Positions 15,358 to 23,671 of a stretch of DNA of 64,000 bases are shown in pieces. The stretch is from a virus: positions 62,001-126,000 of the IMG/VR virus record IMGVR_UViG_3300042868_003730; one strand, written 5' to 3'. Position 1 is the stretch's first letter. Each line of letters starts with the position of its first letter. Under the pieces are notes generated by a model, which saw only the letters and a list, made by a program, of their open reading frames with translations, was not told the origin of the DNA and ran no database searches. Made by a program: the position numbers and the translations under genes.

Positions 15358-15744
15358 ATGGCCACAATAACATTCTCAGATATCGATGCTAGTTTTACAC
15401 CAAATCCCATAACAGGCGATTTGGCAGTAAGAACAGACGACCAGGCAATTAAATTCGCCATTCGTTCACTCATAATGACGAATTATTATGAGCGTCCATT
15501 TCATAGTAATATTGGATCCCCTGTCAGTTCTCTCTTGTTTAATAACATGGGTCCAAATTTCAATAGCATCCTTAGGCAAGGCATTACTGATACCATAAAC
15601 AACTTTGAACCAAGAGTTGATGTTTTGGAAGTTCAGATAGATGATTCACCAGATAATAATCGAGTGTATATCTCGATTATCTTTAAGATTAAGAACACAG
15701 AAAGACCAATTGAGGTCGGGCTAAATCTAACGAGAACACGATGA
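15358..15744 (+). CDS. gp25: baseplate wedge gp25
   Basis: 128 residues (T4: 132). FTPNPITGDLAVRTDDQAIK, TNYYERPFHSNIGSPVSSLL and NNFEPRVDVLEV, including the conserved EPR motif of the gp25/TssE sheath-initiator family. It nucleates the first sheath ring on the baseplate. No ribosome site is seen. It overlaps gp6 by ATGA, the usual gp25-gp6 pairing. Confidence 0.9.
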   Translation: MATITFSDIDASFTPNPITGDLAVRTDDQAIKFAIRSLIMTNYYERPFHSNIGSPVSSLLFNNMGPNFNSILRQGITDTINNFEPRVDVLEVQIDDSPDNNRVYISIIFKIKNTERPIEVGLNLTRTR

Positions 15745-17531
15745 CAAGTAAAAACATTAGAACCGATTCTCTTGATTTCGATGAGATCAAACAGAATATC
15801 AAGAACTTCCTTCGTGGTCAGTCTAAGTTTACTGACTATGATTTCGAAGGTTCTGCTCTTAGTATTCTGATTGATGTTCTTGCGTACAACACTCATTACA
15901 ACTCATTGTACACGAACCTTGCGGTCAATGAGATGTTCTTGGATAGTGCAAACAAGTATTCTAGTGTTGTGTCATTGGCGAAGAGTCTTGGTTACAATGC
16001 CAAGTCTATTACTAGTGCCAGAGCAAAAATCAATCTAACCATCACTACTAATACGTTTAGCACAAATACTTTAGTTCTTCCCGCAGGAACAGTATTCCGT
16101 GGTAAAGTAGGTGATGTTGAGTATGACTTCGTCGTAGAGAGTGATGTCAGTTCATCGGGATTTCTTACTGCAGATAACATTAATGGTGTGTATAGGTTCT
16201 TTGATGTAAGTTTGGTTGAAGGTTATAGACTCACCAAACAATACGTCGCGACTGCAACTGGATTTGATTTTGCTATTCCAAATAGATTGGCTGATCTTTC
16301 ATCGCTTCAGGTTAGCGTTCAAGATAATGCATCTTCATCAATCTATACTGGATTTGGTTTTGCAGCTGACACATTATCAGTTCAGGGTGACACCCCTGTA
16401 TATTTTATCAAACAAAGAGATGATCTTTATTACGAGATATTCTTTGGTAATGATGTAATTGGTAAGGCAGTCAATCCTGGTAATGTCGTTCACCTTAGTT
16501 ATTTGGTTAGTTCTGGCTCAGCTGCAAATGGTGCCAATAATTTCGTATACTCCCGTGGATTGAATCTTCCATCTTTGACATCAACTGTCGTAGAGTTAGT
16601 TTCTGCTGCTTATGGTGGAGCAGAAGAAGAAGATATTGATTCAGTTAGATTCAATGCCCCTCGCGCGTATGCCTCGCAGAACAGAGCTGTGACGGCTGAA
16701 GATTATAAGAATATCCTTTATACCAATTACCCATCCATTGAAACAATTGCTACCTGGGGTGGTCAGGAGAATTACCCTCCTGTATACGGAAAAGTTTATA
16801 TCTCCGCAAAACCATACGGTGCCAGTTCATTTACTGCTGCAGAAAAAGAAAGTATCATAAACTTTATAAAGAGAACCAAGTCTGTTGTGTCAGTTACTCC
16901 TGTGTTTGTTGACCCAGAGTTCCTGAGAATTGAACTTACCACAACAGTAAACTTCAATAGAAATGCTGCTCGCCGAAGTGTTGGTGAGATCCAGAGTCTT
17001 GTTGCATCGTCTCTCGTACAGTACGGTGATTCACTTGGTAAATTTGGGTCCAATTTTAGATATTCTAAGGTCGGTGCTTTGATTGATGGCGCAGATGATT
17101 CTATTACGAGCAATGAGACATCGGTTAAAATTAGACATACAATAAGTCCGTTGTATAATAAGAATGCAAGATACACAGTCCCATTCGATAACCCTATCTT
17201 CGATAATCCACTTGGTGGGGCATTCTTCTCAACGAGATTCTATATTCCAACAGTAGAAGATCGTTGTTATCTGTCAGATGATGGTGCGGGCAATATCGAC
17301 CTTTATTCAGAAACAATTGAAGGAACTCCTTCTAGAATTAGAACAGTTGGTAAAATTGAATACGTATCTGGGTTAATTGATGTATATGAATTAACGATCA
17401 GTGGATTACATGATACATTGTTTGAGTTCGTGGTAATTCCAGCGAAGAATGATATCTTTCCAACTAGAAAGTATATCATCCAAATGCCAGAAGAACTGTT
17501 AAATATCAGCATGCAAGTCGATAATACCTAA
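15741..17531 (+). CDS. gp6: baseplate wedge gp6
   Basis: 596 residues (T4: 660). N-terminus: SLDFDEIKQNIKNFLRGQ, DYDFEGSALSILIDVLAYNT and LYTNLAVNEMFLDSA, then VVSLAKSLGYNAKS, the gp6/J-type wedge signature. It forms the inner iris ring whose rearrangement triggers contraction. The C-terminal domain (~residues 500-590; CYLSDDGAGNIDLYSE, TVGKIEYVSGLIDV, LFEFVVIPAKNDI) has a clear paralogue at the end of the repeat protein at 42521-45298. The start shares ATGA with gp25. Confidence 0.9.
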   Translation: MTSKNIRTDSLDFDEIKQNIKNFLRGQSKFTDYDFEGSALSILIDVLAYNTHYNSLYTNLAVNEMFLDSANKYSSVVSLAKSLGYNAKSITSARAKINLTITTNTFSTNTLVLPAGTVFRGKVGDVEYDFVVESDVSSSGFLTADNINGVYRFFDVSLVEGYRLTKQYVATATGFDFAIPNRLADLSSLQVSVQDNASSSIYTGFGFAADTLSVQGDTPVYFIKQRDDLYYEIFFGNDVIGKAVNPGNVVHLSYLVSSGSAANGANNFVYSRGLNLPSLTSTVVELVSAAYGGAEEEDIDSVRFNAPRAYASQNRAVTAEDYKNILYTNYPSIETIATWGGQENYPPVYGKVYISAKPYGASSFTAAEKESIINFIKRTKSVVSVTPVFVDPEFLRIELTTTVNFNRNAARRSVGEIQSLVASSLVQYGDSLGKFGSNFRYSKVGALIDGADDSITSNETSVKIRHTISPLYNKNARYTVPFDNPIFDNPLGGAFFSTRFYIPTVEDRCYLSDDGAGNIDLYSETIEGTPSRIRTVGKIEYVSGLIDVYELTISGLHDTLFEFVVIPAKNDIFPTRKYIIQMPEELLNISMQVDNT

Positions 17532-17533
17532 AC

Positions 17534-19273
17534 ATGGATGCATTAATCAATAGTACTGCTGTAGTAGCAGCAGTACTTTCTAAACAAGTTGCTCTTGCAT
17601 CTTCTATTGATGCTTCTGCGATTGCATCACCACCGCTGTCTAAACAAGTTGCTCTTGCATCTTCTATTGGTGCTTCTGCTTTAATATCAGGGAACATTTC
17701 TTCTGGTGTTGCAGTATGTACCGTCAATATAGTAGCTAACCTTAATGTTACTGTAGTTATTGGCACTATTCCTGCACGATCTTCTATCAAATGTATTAGT
17801 TCTGCAGCAGGAAATCTTTCTGTAATAAGAAAACGTGATATCAATGATGTTCTTCCTGCCCATCTAGTTGAACAACAGTTTCCTTCATTCATTCGTGATG
17901 ACTATCCAAAGATGGTCGAGTTCACTAGAGCCTATTATGACTTTATGGCTCAGACTGAGAATGGACGGATAGAGAATCTTAGAAATATCGATGAGACCTC
18001 AGGTGATTATCTTAATCACCTACAGAATGAATATCTGTATAATGCAGCGAAACCTAATTTTGAACAGGACTTCGCTGCTGAAGATTTCATTAGATATTCT
18101 AGGCAGTTCTATGCTGCCAAAGGAACTGAAGAATCAATTAAGTTCTTATTCCGCGCTCAGGCAAATAAAGAAATTGAAATTGAATATCCATCTGAACTGA
18201 TATTCAAACCATCAACTGCGCGTTGGTACCAAGAGCAGTCAATTAAAGTATCAATTACTGAGAATTCGAATTCTATTCCTGCTACTTATTTTATTGGTGG
18301 GTATTTAACTATCAGAAATAACAACGGCGAAGAACAGACAATTGAAATATCTAATGTTATTGATTTAACGCAAAAAGTAGCATCTACTGATTTATCTACA
18401 GAATTTGAGATATTCTTTACAACAGAATTGATTATTGATATTCAAGTTGGTAATGAACTTTTCGCGACCAACTTTTCCGCAACAATTACACCATCTATCT
18501 CAGAAGTTGACATTATTAATGCAGGAAGTAATTTTAGAGTTGGTCAGGTAGTTAAACTTGATGGTGTCACTGGATCTGGCGCAGTTGCTGTTATTACAAA
18601 AGTGCTTGAAGGCGGCGCAATTCGAAATCTCAAACTTATTAAGTTTGGTTCTAGTTATGTTACTAACTTCTACCTTGGTATTGAGCCGGAGGGTGTGTTT
18701 ACTAATACAGGTGCATCATTCACTGTTCCTAGTATTGATGGTGTTATTGCTACTACTAATCGTGCTCTCACAGACGTGACAGAAGGGTTTTTAGAATCAA
18801 AATCTATCTTAAGATCAGATTATGTTCTTAATGATTCTCCGGATGCATTTCCTTTCTATGCGTATCCTGGCTATGACGGTAAGTATGTTTCGCAATCATC
18901 TAACAGACAGGTATTTTACCTTGAGGAAAATTACTCTGCGTTGTTATTATGTAAAATTGGAGCGGTCTGTAAATATCCAGGAAAATATCTAGACCAGACT
19001 GGAATGCCATCTAACGATAGCGTTCTGCAAGATAATAATTACTATCAAGATTTCTCTTATGTAATTAAATCTACTCTTGATATTGAGAACTATAGAGATA
19101 CGATTACAGCTCTGGCGCACCCAGCTGGGTTCAAGATGTTCGGTGAACTATCAATTGAAAATGAGTTCTATAGTGACACTACAGCTGGGGAAGCTACTGT
19201 CAACTCATTTGTTGATCCAGCTAGTTTTATAAATGTGAGTGTTACTGTTGCAGCTACTCTTAGTGTTGTCTAA
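17534..19273 (+). CDS. baseplate wedge / virion protein (gp7 position) with N-terminal repeats
   Basis: 579 residues. Residues 1-~95 are Ala/Ser/Ile-rich with two 20-residue repeats (LSKQVALASSI). From ~95 follows LPAHLVEQQFPSFIRDDYPK, MVEFTRAYYDFMAQTENG and FYAAKGTEESIKFLFR, then EIEYPSELIFKPSTARW, a strongly conserved block of T4-like marine phage baseplate proteins found next to gp6. Residues ~326-385 hold the NAGSNFRVGQVVKLDG type of Gly/Tyr beta repeat also seen in gp8 and gp18 here. T4 gp7 (1032 residues) occupies the equivalent gene position, but I cannot align the two, so no symbol is given. Confidence 0.75.
   Translation: MDALINSTAVVAAVLSKQVALASSIDASAIASPPLSKQVALASSIGASALISGNISSGVAVCTVNIVANLNVTVVIGTIPARSSIKCISSAAGNLSVIRKRDINDVLPAHLVEQQFPSFIRDDYPKMVEFTRAYYDFMAQTENGRIENLRNIDETSGDYLNHLQNEYLYNAAKPNFEQDFAAEDFIRYSRQFYAAKGTEESIKFLFRAQANKEIEIEYPSELIFKPSTARWYQEQSIKVSITENSNSIPATYFIGGYLTIRNNNGEEQTIEISNVIDLTQKVASTDLSTEFEIFFTTELIIDIQVGNELFATNFSATITPSISEVDIINAGSNFRVGQVVKLDGVTGSGAVAVITKVLEGGAIRNLKLIKFGSSYVTNFYLGIEPEGVFTNTGASFTVPSIDGVIATTNRALTDVTEGFLESKSILRSDYVLNDSPDAFPFYAYPGYDGKYVSQSSNRQVFYLEENYSALLLCKIGAVCKYPGKYLDQTGMPSNDSVLQDNNYYQDFSYVIKSTLDIENYRDTITALAHPAGFKMFGELSIENEFYSDTTAGEATVNSFVDPASFINVSVTVAATLSVV
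17579..17678 (+). repeat. tandem 60-base repeat, two copies
   Basis: A 40-base block starting TCTAAACAAGTTGCTCTTGC at 17579 recurs at 17639 with a single A/G change; the period is exactly 60 bases (20 codons). It encodes LSKQVALASSI-D/G-ASA. The same 20-residue period appears in the large repeat protein at 42521. Confidence 0.9.
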
Positions 19274-19276
19274 ATA
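19270..19276 (+). promoter_or_regulatory. late promoter motif
   Basis: CTAAATAATACA, overlapping the stop codon of the preceding gene and 25 bases upstream of the 19302 start. It would drive the gp8/DUF4815/fibre transcription unit. Confidence 0.6.
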
Positions 19277-19301
19277 ATACACAAATCTAATTCAAATAAT
19301 T

Positions 19302-19991
19302 ATGCAATTACAAGATACATTCAAAGTCACGGGAAATATTGTTCTGCGTCGATATGATGAGAATGGTATTCTTAATCTCGAGCGTGAACACAAGAATCTA
19401 GTTGTTACGACTGGCAAGGAACTAATTGCATCCAGATTAGCCTCTGATACACGCCCTGCTATTACGATTACTGCTACAGCGGGAACTAGCACAGAAGCGA
19501 CCATTACATACGCTACACAATTAGTTGTTCCGTATGAAGTTGGTACATACATATCCATTAGTGGCGTTGATCCTGTAGGATATAATGGAACATATAGAGT
19601 AAAGACAGCAACCACGACACAGATTACCTTTGATAGTACCACGACTGGGTCAATGGTAACTGCTGGTATTATCAATTCATTGTTTAATGATACAATCAAA
19701 ACAATGAGAATTGGTGAGAATACTACAGTGGCTAATCTTAGCGATATTGCCTTGGCGACTCAAGTAGGTTCTGTTAGTCTTTTCTCAAGTGCGTTTAGTA
19801 ATGCCAATGGAACAGCAGATGTTGTTTATATTGCTTTGTTTCCTGCAGGAACTGGCACCAGTACAGCTGGAATTGCTGAGGCTGCTTTGATGAATAGTAG
19901 TAATAAAATGCTTTGTAGAACAGTATTCCCTCTTGTCACAAAGGCAGCAGGAGAATCCCTGGCAATCTTCTGGACAGTAACTATAAACTAA
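19302..19991 (+). CDS. fibre-like structural protein with inserted beta domain
   Basis: 229 residues. The N- and C-terminal parts (FKVTGNIVLRRYDENGILN, NLVVTTGKELIASRLAS, then LFSSAFSNANGTADVVYIALF, MLCRTVFPLVTKAAGESLAI) look like a tail-associated beta-structured protein in which VVTxxGKxLIAxRL is conserved. Between them (~65-125) is a Thr/Ile-rich beta insert (YISISGVDPVGYNGTYRVKT) resembling a small Ig-like or ubiquitin-activating-like repeat used in phage fibres. It is first in the gp8 operon, so probably a baseplate or fibre accessory. Function not assigned. Confidence 0.65.
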   Translation: MQLQDTFKVTGNIVLRRYDENGILNLEREHKNLVVTTGKELIASRLASDTRPAITITATAGTSTEATITYATQLVVPYEVGTYISISGVDPVGYNGTYRVKTATTTQITFDSTTTGSMVTAGIINSLFNDTIKTMRIGENTTVANLSDIALATQVGSVSLFSSAFSNANGTADVVYIALFPAGTGTSTAGIAEAALMNSSNKMLCRTVFPLVTKAAGESLAIFWTVTIN

Positions 19992-19995
19992 TAAG

Positions 19996-22900
19996 ATGTC
20001 ATCAATAATCACACACCAATTAAGAAGAGCCATCGCTGAGGCTATCTATGATGATATCTTCTCAAGAAGAAACAATTATTACTATGTTTTTGGGCGATAC
20101 CTAGACTCGGAAACAGTTCCTACTGATCCCCAGAACACTCTAGAATATGAGACGACAATGCGAAATCACATTGTCGCAGCCAAGAAAGTATATGTCTCAG
20201 ATGTAGCATTTATTGTTCCAAGGTTCAATTGGGTTAGTAACTCGTCATACCCGAAATATACCACATTGATGAATGGAAATGTAACAAAAGATAATGTAGT
20301 TAATGTTACTGACCTCTCCATAGGAGCAACAGCAACTATTCTTACTGTTGGCACCACAAACTTCGTTGCTATCGGAGCAATCAATAACAATATCGGTACA
20401 ACATTCACTGCTACTGGATCAGGGACAGGTACTGGTACAGTTACTTCTTCTGGTCCTGCATTTTATGTATATGATGATATAAACTATAGAGTCTACAAGT
20501 GCATCAATAACAATAATGGTGTCGGTGCTTCTACTATCCGTCCAACCAGTACAGAAGCATTTGATGTTACGTATTCTGATGGATATACTTGGCGCTATAT
20601 GTATAGCATTCCGAAATCTCTCAGGAATAAATTTGTAACAGCAACACACATCCCTGTGTTCACTGCTCTTCAGAAACGATATTATTCTGATGGTGGTATT
20701 GGTGATATTACAATCGTTAAGGCAGGGGCTAACTACACACAGGCAACTTCAGTAATTACTGTTTCTGGAGATGGTTCCGGAGCAGTATTAACTCCTGTTA
20801 TTGTAAATGGCCAGCTTGGTGATATTATCGTAAACAATCCAGGTCGAGATTATACCAGAGCAGTTATTTCTATTTCTGACAGTGGATCTGGATCAGGTGC
20901 CGAGGCAGTTGCTGAATTAAACACAGGTGATCTGGATAGTGATCAGGCACTTGTTGAACTATTAACTGTCGGTGGAACAGTTGACAGCGCCGAAGTAATA
21001 AATGGTGGTTCTGGTTATGTTACTGCCGCTGTCCAAGTCATCGGTGATGGTACTGGAGCTATTGCACAGGCAGATATATTTGGTGGAGTAATCACAAAAA
21101 TCCGCATCACTAGCAAAGGAAAAGGTTATTCCTACGCTTCATTAGTAATTACACCACAGAATATTCCTGCTATTACAACAGCAGCAACAGCTCGAGTTAA
21201 TGTATCGTCATTCCTTGGTCACGGCAGAAATGCAGTTTATGAGTTATTTGCTGACCAACTGATGTTCTATTCGAATATCACTTCAGATAGACTTGCTGAT
21301 TTTGATGTTGTTACTCCATATAAGCAATTCGGTATTATGAAGAATATTCGTAATCTTGAATATACATCAAATATCTATGACCAAGTATCTCCGAACAGGT
21401 ATCAGGTTGAGGCTGACTTTGGACCACAGGTATTATTCGTCGGTGGCGGTGGTACTGGTGCAAAAGGACGAGTCAACGTAACTGGTAATTTTGTTTCAGA
21501 TGTGAAGATCGAAAGTGCCGGAGCAGGATATTCTTCTACACCAACAGTAACTTTTAGTGGTACTGGTTCTGGTGCTACTGCAGTAGCTACTATTGATGCA
21601 AAACTAAACACCGCGACATTGAGTTATGGTGGTGTTGGATACGCATCTCCTCCAGGAGTCGCTTTATCTGCAGCCCAGGGTTTCGGTGGTGTAATTACTG
21701 CGACCACTACTCTTGGTGTTGGTGCTGTTGTTATTACTAACCAAGGCAGTGCTTATGCTACTGCGCCTACTGTTGGGTTCACTGGTGGAACTGGAGTAGC
21801 AGCAACTGCCACTGCAGTTATTGCTGATGGTAAAGTAGTTAAGATTATTATTACGAATCCAGGACAGTATTCTGTAGTTCCTACTGGAGTCACTTTCTCT
21901 GGCGGCGGTGCAGCAGCTGGAACAGTTGTTCAGACGTTTACTACTAATTCACTGACAGTTAGTAAGGTCGGTTCAGGATATCAACAAAATCCAACATTGA
22001 CATTTAATGGTTCATGTGGTATATCTGATATTATTGTAAACGATCCAGGATACTTATTCACTGCTGGTTCTAATCCTGCATTGACATTTACTGGCGGTGG
22101 TGGAAATGGATTAGCAGCAACTGCTTACGTTAATGACTGCATTAGAAGCGTAACAATTACAAATTCTGGAACTGGTTATTATCAGGCTGGAGCATTGATT
22201 CCGACCACGACGTTTACGACGATATCTGGAGTTAAACTAACAACCGCTACTGTTAGTAGCGCAACAGTAAGACAAAAATCGTCCAGTGGTTCTGGAACTG
22301 GTGCTACTTTCACCATTACGACGACTGGTTCTGGAGCTACGTATACTGGTGTCACGACCATTACTCTTGCGATTAATGGTTCTGGATATGCTCTTACTGA
22401 TACAGTAACTATTAGTGGCGCTGCTCTTGGTGGTCTAGATAGCGTCAATGATTTGACATTCACAATTGCTACTGCAGTTGGTGCTTTGCCAGTAGTTACA
22501 TTCGGAGGAGCTGGTGGTGCGACAGCAACAGGAACTGCAGTTGTTTCTGGTGGCGGAGTAGTAGGAATCACTATTACCAATAGAGGGACTGGATATACAT
22601 CAGGTTCAGTTACAATTGCTGCACCAAGCAGTGGAACTACTGCGACAGCCAATGTCTCTGTTGGTAGTGGTATTAGTCATATCAATATTACCAATCCAGG
22701 AACTGGATACACAGCATTACCTACAATAACAGTAGCCAATAATGGAACTAGAGATGGTTTCCAATTAACTCCTGTGCTCGGAAAAGGAATTGGTTCCACT
22801 ACAGTAACTGGCATCTTAAAAACAATTACACTGACAGGCAATGGTAGTGGGTATACTTCTGCCCCGACTGTTGTGTTGAGTGGTGGTTCACCAAGTACGG

Positions 22901-23670
22901 CAGCAGTTGCTTATTCGAAAGTAGTTGGAGCAGTTACATCTATTACAGTGGATGATGGCGGCGCTGGATATAGTAGTAGCCCATCAGTTATTATTTACGG
23001 TGGTGAAGGGATTGGGGCATCATATGTGGCCAATATCAATACCAGCACTGGTACAGTTACTACTTGCACCAAAGTAAGGGGTGGGAGTAATTATGTAATT
23101 ACCAAATTTGCTGATTTTACTATCGGCACATTATTGGTTGATGAACTGTTGAATGAGTATAATGTATACTCTGCCAAAACTAATATTGATAATAGTTCAC
23201 TTATCATAACATCAAATAATGGTTACCCAGTAGTCGGTAGAATGAAGATTCGTAAGAAGAATGCCTCTGACTATTTTATCACCAATACAGCACTGAGTCA
23301 GAAGTTCTTGGAATCGCGTTTTCCTGTTGCTTGTTATAAAGTTCGTGGTAATTTTACTTTAGGTAATTATCCGGCGAATACTACTGTGACATTAAGTGAC
23401 CAGGTAAATGGTACTAAGACATTCATTGTTATCTCATCAAAATACTATGATGTTGGTGTTAACGAAATGTTGTTATTGCCTATCGATGGAGGCACCCTAA
23501 ATAATGGTATGACGCTAACAAATGGGTCAAATCCTTTCTCGGTACTATCTTACGATGAGCCTGCACTGGATAGAAGAACTGGTGATGTATTAATGATAGC
23601 AAACAACTCATCTTCTTTTACTCAGAATGCCGACCAAACTCTTTCATTCAGAACTATCATAAATTTCTAA
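19996..23670 (+). CDS. gp8: baseplate wedge gp8 with large repeat insertion
   Basis: 1224 residues against 334 in T4. Residues ~1-215 follow gp8: IAEAIYDDIFSRRNNYYYVFGR, YVSDVAFIVPRFNW, YRVYKCINNNNGV, SDGYTWRYMYSIPKS. The last 40 residues (TGDVLMIANNSSSFTQNADQ, then TLSFRTIINF) match the T4 gp8 end (EMIYMEN...TEEINILFTF). In between are about 15 or more Gly-rich beta repeats of the type GxGYxxxPTVTFSGxGxGA (~235-405 and ~475-1030), interrupted at ~405-473 by a non-repeat block (LGHGRNAVYELFADQLMFYS) that belongs to the cyanophage gp8 family. gp8 anchors gp10 and short fibres on the wedge. The insertion could decorate the baseplate or bind glycans. Confidence 0.8.
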   Translation: MSSIITHQLRRAIAEAIYDDIFSRRNNYYYVFGRYLDSETVPTDPQNTLEYETTMRNHIVAAKKVYVSDVAFIVPRFNWVSNSSYPKYTTLMNGNVTKDNVVNVTDLSIGATATILTVGTTNFVAIGAINNNIGTTFTATGSGTGTGTVTSSGPAFYVYDDINYRVYKCINNNNGVGASTIRPTSTEAFDVTYSDGYTWRYMYSIPKSLRNKFVTATHIPVFTALQKRYYSDGGIGDITIVKAGANYTQATSVITVSGDGSGAVLTPVIVNGQLGDIIVNNPGRDYTRAVISISDSGSGSGAEAVAELNTGDLDSDQALVELLTVGGTVDSAEVINGGSGYVTAAVQVIGDGTGAIAQADIFGGVITKIRITSKGKGYSYASLVITPQNIPAITTAATARVNVSSFLGHGRNAVYELFADQLMFYSNITSDRLADFDVVTPYKQFGIMKNIRNLEYTSNIYDQVSPNRYQVEADFGPQVLFVGGGGTGAKGRVNVTGNFVSDVKIESAGAGYSSTPTVTFSGTGSGATAVATIDAKLNTATLSYGGVGYASPPGVALSAAQGFGGVITATTTLGVGAVVITNQGSAYATAPTVGFTGGTGVAATATAVIADGKVVKIIITNPGQYSVVPTGVTFSGGGAAAGTVVQTFTTNSLTVSKVGSGYQQNPTLTFNGSCGISDIIVNDPGYLFTAGSNPALTFTGGGGNGLAATAYVNDCIRSVTITNSGTGYYQAGALIPTTTFTTISGVKLTTATVSSATVRQKSSSGSGTGATFTITTTGSGATYTGVTTITLAINGSGYALTDTVTISGAALGGLDSVNDLTFTIATAVGALPVVTFGGAGGATATGTAVVSGGGVVGITITNRGTGYTSGSVTIAAPSSGTTATANVSVGSGISHINITNPGTGYTALPTITVANNGTRDGFQLTPVLGKGIGSTTVTGILKTITLTGNGSGYTSAPTVVLSGGSPSTAAVAYSKVVGAVTSITVDDGGAGYSSSPSVIIYGGEGIGASYVANINTSTGTVTTCTKVRGGSNYVITKFADFTIGTLLVDELLNEYNVYSAKTNIDNSSLIITSNNGYPVVGRMKIRKKNASDYFITNTALSQKFLESRFPVACYKVRGNFTLGNYPANTTVTLSDQVNGTKTFIVISSKYYDVGVNEMLLLPIDGGTLNNGMTLTNGSNPFSVLSYDEPALDRRTGDVLMIANNSSSFTQNADQTLSFRTIINF

Positions 23671-23671
23671 T

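Noticed and set aside
23505-23515. CTAAATAATGG inside gp8 (also CTAAATA at 30069 and 37438) as late promoters
   Set aside because: They lie inside coding sequence where Leu-Asn-Asn gives the same bases, and no gene starts shortly downstream; left out of the promoter list.
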